The translations under genes were made by a program, and so were the position numbers. Shown here one piece after another: positions 6,947 to 15,629 of a stretch of 47,028 bases of DNA; position 1 is the first letter of the stretch, and each line of letters begins with the position of its first letter. The notes under the pieces were generated by a model. It saw only the letters and a list, made by a program, of their open reading frames with translations, searched no databases and had not been told where the DNA came from. Source of the stretch: HGM10611 sp964384805 (GTDB lineage: Bacteria; Bacillota_I; Bacilli_A; ML615J-28; CAG-313); the NCBI GenBank assembly GCA_964384805.1, contig CAYLLO010000008.1, positions 1 to 47,028 of the forward strand, read 5' to 3'.

Positions 6947-8865
6947 TTATTTAAGAATGGATAATATATTTCATCATCTTTATGTTGTTTATAATAATCT
7001 AATGCTATAATAGCATCATATTTTAAACTAATTTTTAACATCTCTTCCCATTTATTTTTATTATTTTGATCAAGTAAAGTTAATAGTTTATAACGACTAA
7101 TATCATATAAAGCAAAGGAAGAATCTTTTGTCAAATACTCAATAGCTTTTCGAGTTGAAAAACCTTCTTCTTTTTGTAAGGTAAAATAAGCATATAATGC
7201 TAAAACACTACAATCAGTTTTTTCTTGATTTTGTTCTATTCCTTCTAATATCAATTTTTTGGCTTTTTCAATATTAATTTCGGTACCTATTCCTTTAATA
7301 TAAGCATGAGCTAAATATCCATATGAACATTGACATAATGGTTTAAAAGCTTGTCTAGTTTGTTCATTAGCTTTTTGGTATACAATAAAGGCCTCTTTAT
7401 ATCTTTTGGCAATTTCCAAACTTCTACCATAAAGAATAGCCATACAACAGTCATTACCTAATAAATCATAACATTCTTTCGCATATTTTACAGCTTTATC
7501 TAAATTAGGTTTTAACCCATACATACCATAAAGATAACGACAAGCTAGTTTATGACAACTATCAATTGTTTGATATAAGACACCTTTATTAAAATAAACT
7601 TTATCTTGAACTTTACTATATTTTCTAATTTTCTTATAATATTTCTTTGGCGTTTTTGTAAATGACATTAACATATCAAGATATTCTTGTTCATTAAAAT
7701 ATTTTAGTTCAAAAGCTAGTTTTAAATATTTTTCCGTTTTTTCATAAGAACCTTTATGTCTAAAAGTTTCAATTGCTAAATAATAAGCAAATCTTCCATC
7801 TTTTGAAGTTGAAACTAAAGTTTCTAAGAAACAATAGTTTTCTTCATCTAGTCCTAAACGACGATATATTTGTACAAGTGATTCAGCAATAATTTCATTA
7901 TTAGTTTGTAAATAACTGTCTTCTAATAAATCTTTTGCTTCATATAATTCTTCTATTTTTTGAGCTCTTTTTAAAAGAACCATTGCTAAGGAATACTTTA
8001 TTTTCCAAGAATTATGTCCTTTTAAATAATGAACTGCATAATCACGTGCTTCTTCTATTTTACCACTTTGTTCATAAGTTTTGATAATTTCAGAAATTAT
8101 ATCTTCTTCATTATACTCATCTTTTAAATTTTCATATACTTTGATAGCTTCATCAATTTGATTAAGAGCTCTTAAACATCCTGCCTTGTACATTAGGGTA
8201 AAATAATCGGTAGGATTGTCTTCTAAATAGTAGTTAAAATTTTCTAAAGCTTCTTCAAAATCAGCTTTTTTCTTAGCTTTTCCATATAAAGCTCTAGCTT
8301 TAAAATAATAAAGTACTGGAACAATATTACTAGTAAAAAATAAATGATTAACAATTTCTAGTACTTCATCAAAGCGTTCTAACACTATCAAAATATCACA
8401 TTTACAAAGTAATAACTCTTCATTCAAATCATCACTTAATTTGGTACATTCATCAACTTCTTTTAAAGCATTAATATAGTCTTCGAGTGATGAACCACGT
8501 AAATAATAACTACGAGATAATGCAAAATGAACTTCTAATAGATTTTCCTCTGGAGTAATATACCCATCTTTTAAAGCTAATTCTCCATAATATATCGCAT
8601 TATCATAGTCTTTTAAACTATCACAAATAATAGCTAAAAACATCGGTATTCTTTTAGCTAGTTGTTTATTTTTTTTAAACACTAATATTAAATCCTCTTT
8701 ACTTACCTCATAATATGAACGTAAGAAATAACAATCAATTAAAGCTCGTTCAAAGTAGGCATCATATGCTTTAGGATTTACTTCAATTATTTTACTATAC
8801 TCATTATATGCTTCTTCATAACTTCCTTCGTTAACTAGCATTTCAATCTCAGAATACTTCCTCAT
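6940..8865 (-). CDS. TPR/Sel1-repeat protein
   Basis: A 641-residue, mostly helical protein made of tetratricopeptide units, e.g. residues ~8-60 (EGSYEEAYNEYSKIIEVNPKA) and ~185-260 (FNYYLEDNPTDYFTLMYKAG). Sel1-like units appear toward the C terminus (~440-560: YLYGMYGLKPNLDKAVKYAK and YLAHAYIKGIGTEINIEKAK). No signal peptide, membrane segment or enzymatic domain is visible, so it is probably a cytoplasmic scaffold or regulator. It follows smpB by 22 nt with RBS GAGGGAA, suggesting cotranscription with secG-rnr-smpB. Specific partners cannot be told from sequence. Confidence 0.85.
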   Translation of the reverse strand: MRKYSEIEMLVNEGSYEEAYNEYSKIIEVNPKAYDAYFERALIDCYFLRSYYEVSKEDLILVFKKNKQLAKRIPMFLAIICDSLKDYDNAIYYGELALKDGYITPEENLLEVHFALSRSYYLRGSSLEDYINALKEVDECTKLSDDLNEELLLCKCDILIVLERFDEVLEIVNHLFFTSNIVPVLYYFKARALYGKAKKKADFEEALENFNYYLEDNPTDYFTLMYKAGCLRALNQIDEAIKVYENLKDEYNEEDIISEIIKTYEQSGKIEEARDYAVHYLKGHNSWKIKYSLAMVLLKRAQKIEELYEAKDLLEDSYLQTNNEIIAESLVQIYRRLGLDEENYCFLETLVSTSKDGRFAYYLAIETFRHKGSYEKTEKYLKLAFELKYFNEQEYLDMLMSFTKTPKKYYKKIRKYSKVQDKVYFNKGVLYQTIDSCHKLACRYLYGMYGLKPNLDKAVKYAKECYDLLGNDCCMAILYGRSLEIAKRYKEAFIVYQKANEQTRQAFKPLCQCSYGYLAHAYIKGIGTEINIEKAKKLILEGIEQNQEKTDCSVLALYAYFTLQKEEGFSTRKAIEYLTKDSSFALYDISRYKLLTLLDQNNKNKWEEMLKISLKYDAIIALDYYKQHKDDEIYYPFLNNY

Positions 8866-8887
8866 AAGATGTTCCCTCTATTTTTAT

Positions 8888-9334
8888 TTAATAATTATTT
8901 TTTTCTAAATTGCGTTTAATATCACGTTCCTTGATACTTTCACGCTTATCATATAGTTTTTTACCTTTAGCAATTCCTAAGTTTATTTTTGCGAAACCAT
9001 TAGAAAAATGAACATCTAAAGGAACTAATGTATATCCATCACGACTAACATAAGATGAAATTTTTAAAATTTCACGTTTATTAAGCAATAATTTCCGTAC
9101 AGATATAGGATTATGATTGAAAATATTACCTTGTTCATATTTAGAAATGTGCATATTATCAATATACATTTCACCTTTTTTTATATAACAAAAGCTTTCA
9201 TTAATACTTACCTTTCCAAGTCTTATTGATTTTATTTCAGTGCCAGTAAGTACAATACCACATTCATAGGTATCTTCAATATAATAATCATAATTAGCTC
9301 GTTTATTAAGACATACGATTTTTGATTTGGTCAT
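8888..9334 (-). CDS. smpB: SsrA-binding protein SmpB
   Basis: A 148-residue protein that binds tmRNA and delivers it to stalled ribosomes for trans-translation. Family hallmarks are NKRANYDYYIEDTYECGIVL, TGTEIKSIR, the central SYVSRDGYTLVPL segment, and the basic C-terminal tail GKKLYDKRESIKERDIKR that enters the empty mRNA channel. Length is normal. RBS AAAGGAG lies 7-8 nt before ATG. The first 29 nt overlap the end of rnr. No tmRNA gene is visible in this window. Confidence 0.97.
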   Translation of the reverse strand: MTKSKIVCLNKRANYDYYIEDTYECGIVLTGTEIKSIRLGKVSINESFCYIKKGEMYIDNMHISKYEQGNIFNHNPISVRKLLLNKREILKISSYVSRDGYTLVPLDVHFSNGFAKINLGIAKGKKLYDKRESIKERDIKRNLEKNNY

Positions 9335-11459
9335 ATGAATTCTCCTTTATCATAAAATCAATTTCTCTTCGCTCTTTGGAAACTGCTAAAGCAATTACTT
9401 CTACAATATCTCCAATTTGATAAACTTGGTGATATTTTTTATCATGCCAACATAATAAATCTTCATCATAAAAATACTTATTTACTCCCATATTAATGGG
9501 GGCAACTAAACCCTCAACAGTATTTTCTAATTCAACATAGAACCCCCATTTAACAACACTAGAAATTACACCTTTAAATGGTATGTCTAAATAATGCATC
9601 ATATATTCACATTTTTTCATATTATCTGTATCACGTTCTAATCGTTCAATTATCCGTTCTTTATCACTGGCCTCTTTCGCAACATCACTAATTATTTTAC
9701 CATAATCTTCTAAAATTTGTTCATTATTTAATTGTTTTTGTTTTAAATACAAATCTTTAATTAATCTATGAACTAACAAATCAGGATATCTTCTAATCGG
9801 TGAAGTAAAATGTGTATAACTTTTACTTGCTAATCCATAATGTCCTAAATTAGTATCATAATATTTAGCCTTGGCCATACTTCTCAATAATAAATTATTG
9901 ATAATTGCTCCTTGTAATTCATCACGTGACTCTTCTAAAATTTGTTGAAGTATTCTTGGATGAATTTCCCCTTTTTTGAGATTTAATTTATATCCCAAAT
10001 GAGATACAATATTATTGAAAGTTTCCAATTTTTCTTTAATTGGCTCTTCATGTACTCGATAAATGAGGGGTAATAATTGATAGCCCATAGCTTCAGCTAC
10101 AGCTTCATTGGCTTTTATCATAAATTCTTCAATAATATTTTCACTAATCCCACGTTTAAGAACTTTAAGATCTTTAGTATTTCCCTGTTCATCTAAAATA
10201 ATTTTGGCTTCTCGAGTTTCAAAATCTAAACTTCCACGTTCATGACGGTTTTGTGATAAAATTTGGGCCAAATGTTGCATTTTTTTTAAACTATCAACGA
10301 ATTCAAAACTCGTATTTTTAAGAGATATTTCATCATTTTCTAAGATTTTATTAACAAAACCATAAGTAAATCGTTGTTTAGATTTAATAATTGCTTCAAA
10401 AATATCACAAGATACCAAATTACCTTTTGGATCAATTTCCATTTGACATGCTAAGGTCAATCTCAATTCATTAGGATTTAAAGAACAAATTCCATTAGAC
10501 AACTCTAAGGGAAGCATCGGAATAACTCGATCTGGTAAATAAATACTAAACATTCTTTGTGCAGCTTCTAGATCAATTAAATCTCCACTTTTAACATAGT
10601 TTGAAACATCAGCAATATAAACCCCTAATTCATAATTACCATTAGCAAGTTCTTTAATCCCTACTGCATCATCAAAGTCTTTGGCATCATCACCATCAAT
10701 TGTAAAAATCAATTCATTTTCCAAATTACGATAATGTGGATAATTCTGAACATCTATTTTTTGCGGAATTGCTTTGGCATAATCTAAAACTTGTTGAGGA
10801 AAAACATTTCTTAACATACTATCTTCTAGAAGCATTGTAATGTCAATACCAGGATCAGTTTTTTGTCCAATAATTGAAACAATTTCTCCATCACATTTAC
10901 CATTACTTTGATATTTTGTTAAATAAACTTTTACTTTATCATTTAGTTTAGCACCATTTAACTTATCTTTATTGATAAAAGCAATCATACCTAGTTTAAA
11001 ATTATCAGGATAAACTACAAAATGTTTACCTTTTATTTTTAACGTTCCTACCATATACTCTGTATAACGTTTAATAACTTCTAAAACTCTACCTTCTGGA
11101 TTATCTAATGACGTCGTAATTTCTACTAAAACAGTGTCATTATTTAAAGCATCAAGAGTTTGTTTTTTAGGAATAAAGATGTCTTTTTCCAATCCATCTA
11201 CTATTACAAATCCAAAACCAACTTCTTTTAAATCAAGTTTTCCTACATAACGTCTCATTCTCGAAAGTAAATAGTATTTACCTTTACTATTATGTCCAAT
11301 GAGATATTCTCTTTCTAATTCGTTTAATGTTTTAGCTACCATTGTGAAAGATTTAGCCTCCGTTAACCCTAGCTGTTTCCAAATATTGGATACTTCAGCT
11401 GGTTGATAATTAGAACTCTCCATTAGTTTTAATATTTGTAGTTTCATATTTTCAGCCAT
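9306..11459 (-). CDS. rnr: Ribonuclease R (3'-5' exoribonuclease)
   Basis: A 717-residue RNB-family exonuclease that degrades structured RNA and assists tmRNA quality control. Order of parts: an N-terminal winged helix (~1-65), cold-shock domains (~70-220), the RNB core and an S1 domain (~620-705). The RNB catalytic acidic cluster is DGDDAKDFDDAV (near residue 255). RRYPDLLVHR is the usual motif near the end of the core. The frame extends 16 codons upstream, but AAGGAGGTG lies 8-9 nt before the ATG at 11459, which fixes the start. It lies between secG and smpB, the classical Firmicute order. Confidence 0.96.
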   Translation of the reverse strand: MAENMKLQILKLMESSNYQPAEVSNIWKQLGLTEAKSFTMVAKTLNELEREYLIGHNSKGKYYLLSRMRRYVGKLDLKEVGFGFVIVDGLEKDIFIPKKQTLDALNNDTVLVEITTSLDNPEGRVLEVIKRYTEYMVGTLKIKGKHFVVYPDNFKLGMIAFINKDKLNGAKLNDKVKVYLTKYQSNGKCDGEIVSIIGQKTDPGIDITMLLEDSMLRNVFPQQVLDYAKAIPQKIDVQNYPHYRNLENELIFTIDGDDAKDFDDAVGIKELANGNYELGVYIADVSNYVKSGDLIDLEAAQRMFSIYLPDRVIPMLPLELSNGICSLNPNELRLTLACQMEIDPKGNLVSCDIFEAIIKSKQRFTYGFVNKILENDEISLKNTSFEFVDSLKKMQHLAQILSQNRHERGSLDFETREAKIILDEQGNTKDLKVLKRGISENIIEEFMIKANEAVAEAMGYQLLPLIYRVHEEPIKEKLETFNNIVSHLGYKLNLKKGEIHPRILQQILEESRDELQGAIINNLLLRSMAKAKYYDTNLGHYGLASKSYTHFTSPIRRYPDLLVHRLIKDLYLKQKQLNNEQILEDYGKIISDVAKEASDKERIIERLERDTDNMKKCEYMMHYLDIPFKGVISSVVKWGFYVELENTVEGLVAPINMGVNKYFYDEDLLCWHDKKYHQVYQIGDIVEVIALAVSKERREIDFMIKENSYDQIKNRMS

Positions 11460-11512
11460 AGAAATCACCTCCTTCTTATTTTTTGTGGGATTATTTTTCT
11501 TATACAAGTTAA

Positions 11513-11540
11513 AAAAAAGGCATAACAGTATGCCTTTTTT
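11513..11540. terminator. Intrinsic terminator after secG
   Basis: AAAAAGGCATA pairs with TATGCCTTTTT around a 4-nt loop, with A/T runs on both sides, so it could work in either direction. It sits between secG and rnr, which makes rnr-smpB expression depend on read-through or on a weak internal promoter (TATAAG near 11500 on the minus strand). Confidence 0.75.
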
Positions 11541-11551
11541 GCTAAATTCTA

Positions 11552-11794
11552 TTAAATAATAAAACTCATACGGTCTAAAATAGCAATTAAGAATGCTACT
11601 ACAAAGAAAGCAATTGACAATACTGCTGTAGTTACATTAATTACTTTTTCCATCCCACGTTGTTTTTGATTCGCAAATAACTCAGATTTTTCACCTGAAA
11701 AGGCTTTGTTAACATCATCTTTTGGACTTTGTAAAACAATGATAACGATTAATAAAACTGATATTGCTAATAGAATGTAATCTAGGAAATACAT
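11552..11794 (-). CDS. secG: Protein translocase subunit SecG
   Basis: An 80-residue membrane protein with two hydrophobic helices (~5-22 and ~53-72) linked by a polar segment containing KAFSGEKSELFANQKQRGMEK. Both the topology and the FSG-x-KSELF loop are typical of SecG, the auxiliary subunit of the SecYEG channel. RBS GGAGGTAAAGT precedes ATG. It is the first gene of the secG-rnr-smpB cluster and has its own promoter. Confidence 0.95.
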   Translation of the reverse strand: MYFLDYILLAISVLLIVIIVLQSPKDDVNKAFSGEKSELFANQKQRGMEKVINVTTAVLSIAFFVVAFLIAILDRMSFII

Positions 11795-11838
11795 ACTTTA
11801 CCTCCGAATAATATAATTAATACTCTTATAACGTTAGT

Positions 11839-11867
11839 ATTATACCATATTTTTTGATCAATAGCAA
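11839..11867 (-). promoter_or_regulatory. Promoter of the secG-rnr-smpB cluster
   Basis: Minus-strand TTGCTA (11862-11867), a 17-nt spacer and a perfect TATAAT (11839-11844), 45 nt before the secG start. Confidence 0.75.
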
Positions 11868-11893
11868 CCATTATGGTAATTTTTGTTTTTATT

Positions 11894-13348
11894 TTATTTT
11901 AAATTTTTCTTTAACATTTCATGTTTAATATCCCATAATTTTTGAGATAAATCAACATAGTATTCATGAGGATTATCAAAACGTTTTACTTCATCCCATT
12001 GACGTTCTATTTCATTTGCTGTAAAAGTTCTAATTTCTTCCAATGTTGGAAGTTTATAAACTAACTCTCCATTTTTAAAAATCGGTATTTGTAATTCTTC
12101 TTTATAGAAATCATAAACTAATTTACGTTTCCATGTAAATTTTGGATCAAAAATTTCATAATCACTATTATCATCAATATCTTCATCATGTAAACATATT
12201 ACATCTGCTAGAGCCTTATTAGTATCACGGCCATATAGACGATACACTTTTTTAAAATGAGGATTAGTAATTTTAGCTTCATTCTCACTAATTTTAATTT
12301 TGGGAATAATTACACCATTTTTTTCTACAGCTACAAGTTTATACACTCCACCAAATACTGGATCAGACTTCGAAGTTATTAGACGTTCACCAACTCCATA
12401 TGAATCAATACAAGCACCTTGCCGATTAAGTTCTTCAATAATACGTTCATCTAAACTATTTGAGGCACAAATAGTAACAAATTCAAGTCCTGCATCATCA
12501 AACATCTTACGTAATTTTTTAGATAAATAAGCTATATCTCCTGAATCAATTCTAACGCCAGCTTTTTTTATTCCTTTAGGAAGTAAAACCTCTTTTATAA
12601 CTTTAATGGCATTAGGGGCCCCACTTTTTAATACGTTATACGTATCTATTAATAAAACAACATTATTAGGATAAGCTTCACAATATGTTTTAAACGCCTC
12701 GTATTCATTATCAAACATTTGAACCCAAGAATGAGCCATTGTTCCCATTGCTTTAATTCCATAGTTAATATCTGCATAAGTACATGATGTACCATTCACT
12801 CCCGCAATATAGGCAGCTCTAGAACCTAAAATAGCAGCACTTGCTCCTTGAGCACGTCGAGCTCCAAACTCCATAACTACTTTACCATTAGCAGCTCGAA
12901 CAATGCGATTTGTTTTTGTCGCAATCAATGATTGATGATTAATTGCTAATAACAAGTAAGTTTCAATAATTTGAGCCTCTACCGCATTCGCTCTAACTGT
13001 TATTAGTGGTTCATTAGGAAAAACTATTGTTCCTTCTTTTACTGAATAAATATCACCAGTAAATTTAAAATTACGTAAATACTCAATAAATTCTTTGCTA
13101 AATCCATCAACTTTTGATAAATAAGTTAAATCTTCTTCACTAAAATGAATATTTTGAATATACTCCACTAATTGTTCAAGTCCTGCGAATATCGCAAAAC
13201 CACCCCCATCAGGTACATTTCTAAAGAACATATCAAAATAAACTATTTCTTTATGCATACCTTTATTATAATATCCATTTGCCATTGTTAATTCATAAAA
13301 ATCACATAACATTGTATAATTGTTTTTATCCACGTTTCCATTCATCAT
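11894..13348 (-). CDS. pncB: Nicotinate phosphoribosyltransferase
   Basis: A 484-residue enzyme making nicotinate mononucleotide from nicotinate and PRPP in NAD salvage (Preiss-Handler route). Clear family segments are MLCDFYELTMANGYY at the N terminus, EFGARRAQG (~152), NGTSCTYADINYGIKAMGTM (~183, containing the GTMAHSW histidine), LLIDTYN and RIDSGD. Two ATGs in a row (13348, 13345) plus a TTG at 13351 are possible starts; AGAAGG lies 5 and 8 nt from the two ATGs. Monocistronic, with its own promoter and the antiporter terminator just upstream. Confidence 0.95.
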   Translation of the reverse strand: MMNGNVDKNNYTMLCDFYELTMANGYYNKGMHKEIVYFDMFFRNVPDGGGFAIFAGLEQLVEYIQNIHFSEEDLTYLSKVDGFSKEFIEYLRNFKFTGDIYSVKEGTIVFPNEPLITVRANAVEAQIIETYLLLAINHQSLIATKTNRIVRAANGKVVMEFGARRAQGASAAILGSRAAYIAGVNGTSCTYADINYGIKAMGTMAHSWVQMFDNEYEAFKTYCEAYPNNVVLLIDTYNVLKSGAPNAIKVIKEVLLPKGIKKAGVRIDSGDIAYLSKKLRKMFDDAGLEFVTICASNSLDERIIEELNRQGACIDSYGVGERLITSKSDPVFGGVYKLVAVEKNGVIIPKIKISENEAKITNPHFKKVYRLYGRDTNKALADVICLHDEDIDDNSDYEIFDPKFTWKRKLVYDFYKEELQIPIFKNGELVYKLPTLEEIRTFTANEIERQWDEVKRFDNPHEYYVDLSQKLWDIKHEMLKKNLK

Positions 13349-13377
13349 CAAAACCTTCTTCTATTATTATTACTACT

Positions 13378-13406
13378 ATTATATCAAATATTATTTTTAT
13401 TTGCAT
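13378..13406 (-). promoter_or_regulatory. Probable pncB promoter
   Basis: Minus-strand ATGCAA (13401-13406), 17 nt, then a perfect TATAAT (13378-13383). The -35 is weak. Confidence 0.5.
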
Positions 13407-13417
13407 ACTAAAAACAC

Positions 13418-13447
13418 TAAAAAAAGTTGCTTATAAAAATAGCAACT
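13418..13447 (-). terminator. Intrinsic terminator of the PII-like/antiporter operon
   Basis: On the minus strand AGTTGC pairs with GCAACT (arms 13442-13447 and 13425-13430) and a T run follows. The hairpin begins at the last base of the antiporter stop codon. Confidence 0.8.
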
Positions 13448-14688
13448 CAATTATTTGATAATAATTTGGTTTTAAGTTTAGGTTTTTTTTCTATTTCTCC
13501 AGCTTTAGTTAAAGCAATTTTAGTAATAAGTGGTCCAACTAATTCATAGATTAAGGTTGCACAAAGAACAACAGCAGTTACTTTTTCGGCTACAACTCCT
13601 CCTAGTGACATTGAAACCATTTGAGCCATACCAATTGCCACCCCTGCTTGTGGTAACAAAGTAAGTCCTAAATATTTGCGGACATTAGAATCAGCTTTAA
13701 CAACTCCTGCACCTATACTTGCTCCTAATATTTTTCCTATGCTACGAGCAATTAAGTAGGCAATTCCGATTAAACCCACTGTTGGAACTACAGCTAAATC
13801 TAACTCAGCCCCGCTTATAATAAAGAATAGCATAAATAGTGGTGGAGTCCAACGTTCTTGTCCATCTAATATTGTAATAGAATCAGGACGCGTATTAGTA
13901 AATACAGCTCCAATCATCATACATACCAAGAGTGATGATAATTCAAGAGGTATTATTTCACATAATGCGATACCTAAAAAAACACTAGCAATCATCCAAA
14001 TCAAGCGATTAGCTCGTGATTTAAAAATTTTCATTACTAATCCTAAAATAAAACCTATAATTGCTCCAAAGGTAATGGATAATACAATTTCTAATACGGG
14101 CATTAATAAGACATTTACAACTGTTAATTCCACTCCTGTTTCAATAACTTTCGCAAGGGCAAAACAAAGGGAAAAAATCATTAGGCCAACCGCATCATCT
14201 AAAGCAACTACTGGTAAAAGAGTATCCGTAACTGGTCCTTTAGCTTTATATTGTCTAACAACCATTAACGTTGCTGCTGGGGCAGTTGCCGCAGCTATTG
14301 CACAAAGAGCTAAAGTAATCGGCATTGGACTTCCTACTAGCCATAATACAGCGAAGGTAAGTGCTGATGTGGTAATTGCTTGAAATAACGTAATTATTAC
14401 TATATTTTTCCCTAAACGCTTTAAACTAGAAAGTTTAAATTCACCACCAATTGAAAAAGCAATAAATCCTAATGCCACATTAGTAATAATTTTTAATCCC
14501 TCTATATTGTCTTCATTAATAAGTTTTAAACAATATGGTCCTACTAATAATCCTACTAACAAATAACCTGTAACATTAGGAAAGCGAACTATTTTCATCA
14601 ATCTAGTAGAAAATAACCCTAACACTAAGATTAACGCAAATACAAGTAAAATATTACTTTTAATAACTTCTATTATTTCTTCAAGCAT
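13447..14688 (-). CDS. CPA2/Kef-type cation:proton antiporter
   Basis: A 413-residue integral membrane protein with roughly 11-13 hydrophobic helices and no soluble TrkA-N/RCK domain at its C terminus. Family segments include RFPNVTGYLLVGLLVGPYCL near residue 35 and VVALDDAVGLMIFSLCFALA near 160, where DDA is the expected ion-binding aspartate pair. It likely exchanges Na+ or K+ for protons across the cell membrane. The ATG overlaps the stop codon of the PII-like gene (TAATG), so the two are translationally coupled, and the partner may supply the missing regulatory domain (inference). Confidence 0.88.
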   Translation of the reverse strand: MLEEIIEVIKSNILLVFALILVLGLFSTRLMKIVRFPNVTGYLLVGLLVGPYCLKLINEDNIEGLKIITNVALGFIAFSIGGEFKLSSLKRLGKNIVIITLFQAITTSALTFAVLWLVGSPMPITLALCAIAAATAPAATLMVVRQYKAKGPVTDTLLPVVALDDAVGLMIFSLCFALAKVIETGVELTVVNVLLMPVLEIVLSITFGAIIGFILGLVMKIFKSRANRLIWMIASVFLGIALCEIIPLELSSLLVCMMIGAVFTNTRPDSITILDGQERWTPPLFMLFFIISGAELDLAVVPTVGLIGIAYLIARSIGKILGASIGAGVVKADSNVRKYLGLTLLPQAGVAIGMAQMVSMSLGGVVAEKVTAVVLCATLIYELVGPLITKIALTKAGEIEKKPKLKTKLLSNN

Positions 14689-15020
14689 TAATCATCAAGT
14701 CCTTCCACATAAAAAACTGGCATTGTAAAAATAAATCCTTTTCCTTTAATTCCACCAGTCACCTTAATTATAATATCTCTTAGTTCTTGTACTTCTTTAT
14801 CATCTTTTACCACTACAAACAATGTTGGTTTGTTAGATGGTTCATAACTCACAAGTTTACTTAAACTTCCAAATTCGGGTGCCGGTTCAATTGAATTTAA
14901 TAATTCATGTTTAATACTAGTTGAATGTAAAACGGTACCATGATAATGAGCATCAGCTAATTTTTTTAATATTTTAGGCATATACTCAAATTCATTAATA
15001 ACTGCAAAAAATACTTGCAT
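14688..15020 (-). CDS. PII-like regulatory protein coupled to the antiporter
   Basis: A 110-residue protein with the alternating beta-alpha-beta pattern of the PII/CutA superfamily. MQVFFAVINEFEYMPKILKK resembles the first strand and helix, and GGIKGKGFIFTMPVFYVEG resembles the C-terminal part of PII proteins. The classical T-loop tyrosine motif is not evident, so it is PII-like rather than GlnB. PII-like proteins encoded beside transporters often bind nucleotides and gate the partner; that role here is inferred from the 1-nt overlap with the antiporter gene. RBS GGGAGG precedes ATG. Confidence 0.7.
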   Translation of the reverse strand: MQVFFAVINEFEYMPKILKKLADAHYHGTVLHSTSIKHELLNSIEPAPEFGSLSKLVSYEPSNKPTLFVVVKDDKEVQELRDIIIKVTGGIKGKGFIFTMPVFYVEGLDD

Positions 15021-15051
15021 ACAAAAACCTCCCTAGTTTAATATCAAATAT

Positions 15052-15079
15052 ATTATATTCTTTTATTTATTTTTGTCAA
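15052..15079 (-). promoter_or_regulatory. Consensus promoter of the PII-like/antiporter operon
   Basis: Minus-strand TTGACA (15074-15079), a 16-nt spacer and TATAAT (15052-15057): both hexamers are perfect. It lies directly after the terminator of the upstream noncoding RNA. Confidence 0.85.
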
Positions 15080-15103
15080 TTTAAAAAACCTACAAAATTG
15101 CGA

Positions 15104-15128
15104 AATAAAAAGGTGCCTTTTCGACACC
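15104..15128 (-). terminator. Intrinsic terminator of the noncoding RNA
   Basis: Minus-strand GGTGTC pairs with GGCACC across a GAAAA loop (arms 15123-15128 and 15112-15117), then TTTTTATTT. It marks the 3' end of the transcript starting near 15566. Confidence 0.85.
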
Positions 15129-15566
15129 CAATCATACGTTGAATATGGAAATAACTTTAAAGGTTACTGGCCTCCCTTTATCCATGTTACTTTAATATTC
15201 AATCGTCACATGAATCATATTTCTTTACTAATACGATTCTCGAAATTCATAATTATTCCATAGTTAGCACATACTACAAACAATACGAATTTGTGATTCG
15301 ATCTATTATTACTTCGCATCTTAGTATACAAATCCTTGGTCAAATTTGCAAACACTTTAGGGGACCATAAGTTTGTATTTCCACAATATATGATGGGTGA
15401 GTAATAAGATCACATCTTAATTTGAAATTAACTACTTGTCTTAAGTTAAACTTAACATCGTTAAGCATGATAAAAAGCCAGTATAGCTTCTTTTCACTTT
15501 CTTATCGTGCTTAAACAAGAGCTTCTTTCCTATGAATTTCTCATAGTTATACATTACGCTATGTAT
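15105..15566 (-). ncRNA. Candidate structured noncoding RNA, about 460 nt, family not recognised
   Basis: A gene-length stretch with no convincing protein frame, bounded by a promoter (15573-15601) and a terminator. Many helices can be drawn: 15548-15567 (7 bp, near the 5' end), 15530-15546 (6 bp), 15461-15514 (TTAAGCA/TGCTTAA, extended by GATAAAAAG/CTTTCTTATC), and 15326-15378 (ATACAAA/TTTGTAT enclosing TGGTC/GACCA). Two more are 15286-15300 (5 bp) and 15139-15202 (TTGAATAT/ATATTCAA). I do not see the GAGGAAAGTCC core of RNase P RNA, the TTCGA arm of tmRNA, the SRP GGAAGC loop or a T-box motif. It could be a large ornate RNA class, but I cannot name it. Ends are predicted, not measured. Confidence 0.65.
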
Positions 15567-15572
15567 ACATAT

Positions 15573-15601
15573 ATTATACACTTTCGACAAAATTTTAGCA
15601 A
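15573..15601 (-). promoter_or_regulatory. Promoter of the noncoding RNA
   Basis: Minus-strand TTGCTA (15596-15601), a 17-nt spacer and a perfect TATAAT (15573-15578). The predicted start is close to 15566, at the foot of the first hairpin. Confidence 0.78.
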
Positions 15602-15629
15602 GTGATTTGCTAATTAAAATGTCATTTTT

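Noticed and set aside
12300..12530. Plus-strand frame opposite pncB, and similar frames opposite the antiporter, recC and others
   Set aside because: They lie entirely inside well-supported genes on the other strand, lack RBS signals and have no recognisable domains.
15105..15566. RNase P RNA, tmRNA, SRP RNA or T-box leader
   Set aside because: None of the hallmark cores is present: no GAGGAAAGTCC, no TTCGA T-arm near a CCA end, no GGAAGC SRP loop, no T-box AGGGTGG motif. AGGAAAG near 15525 is too short a match.
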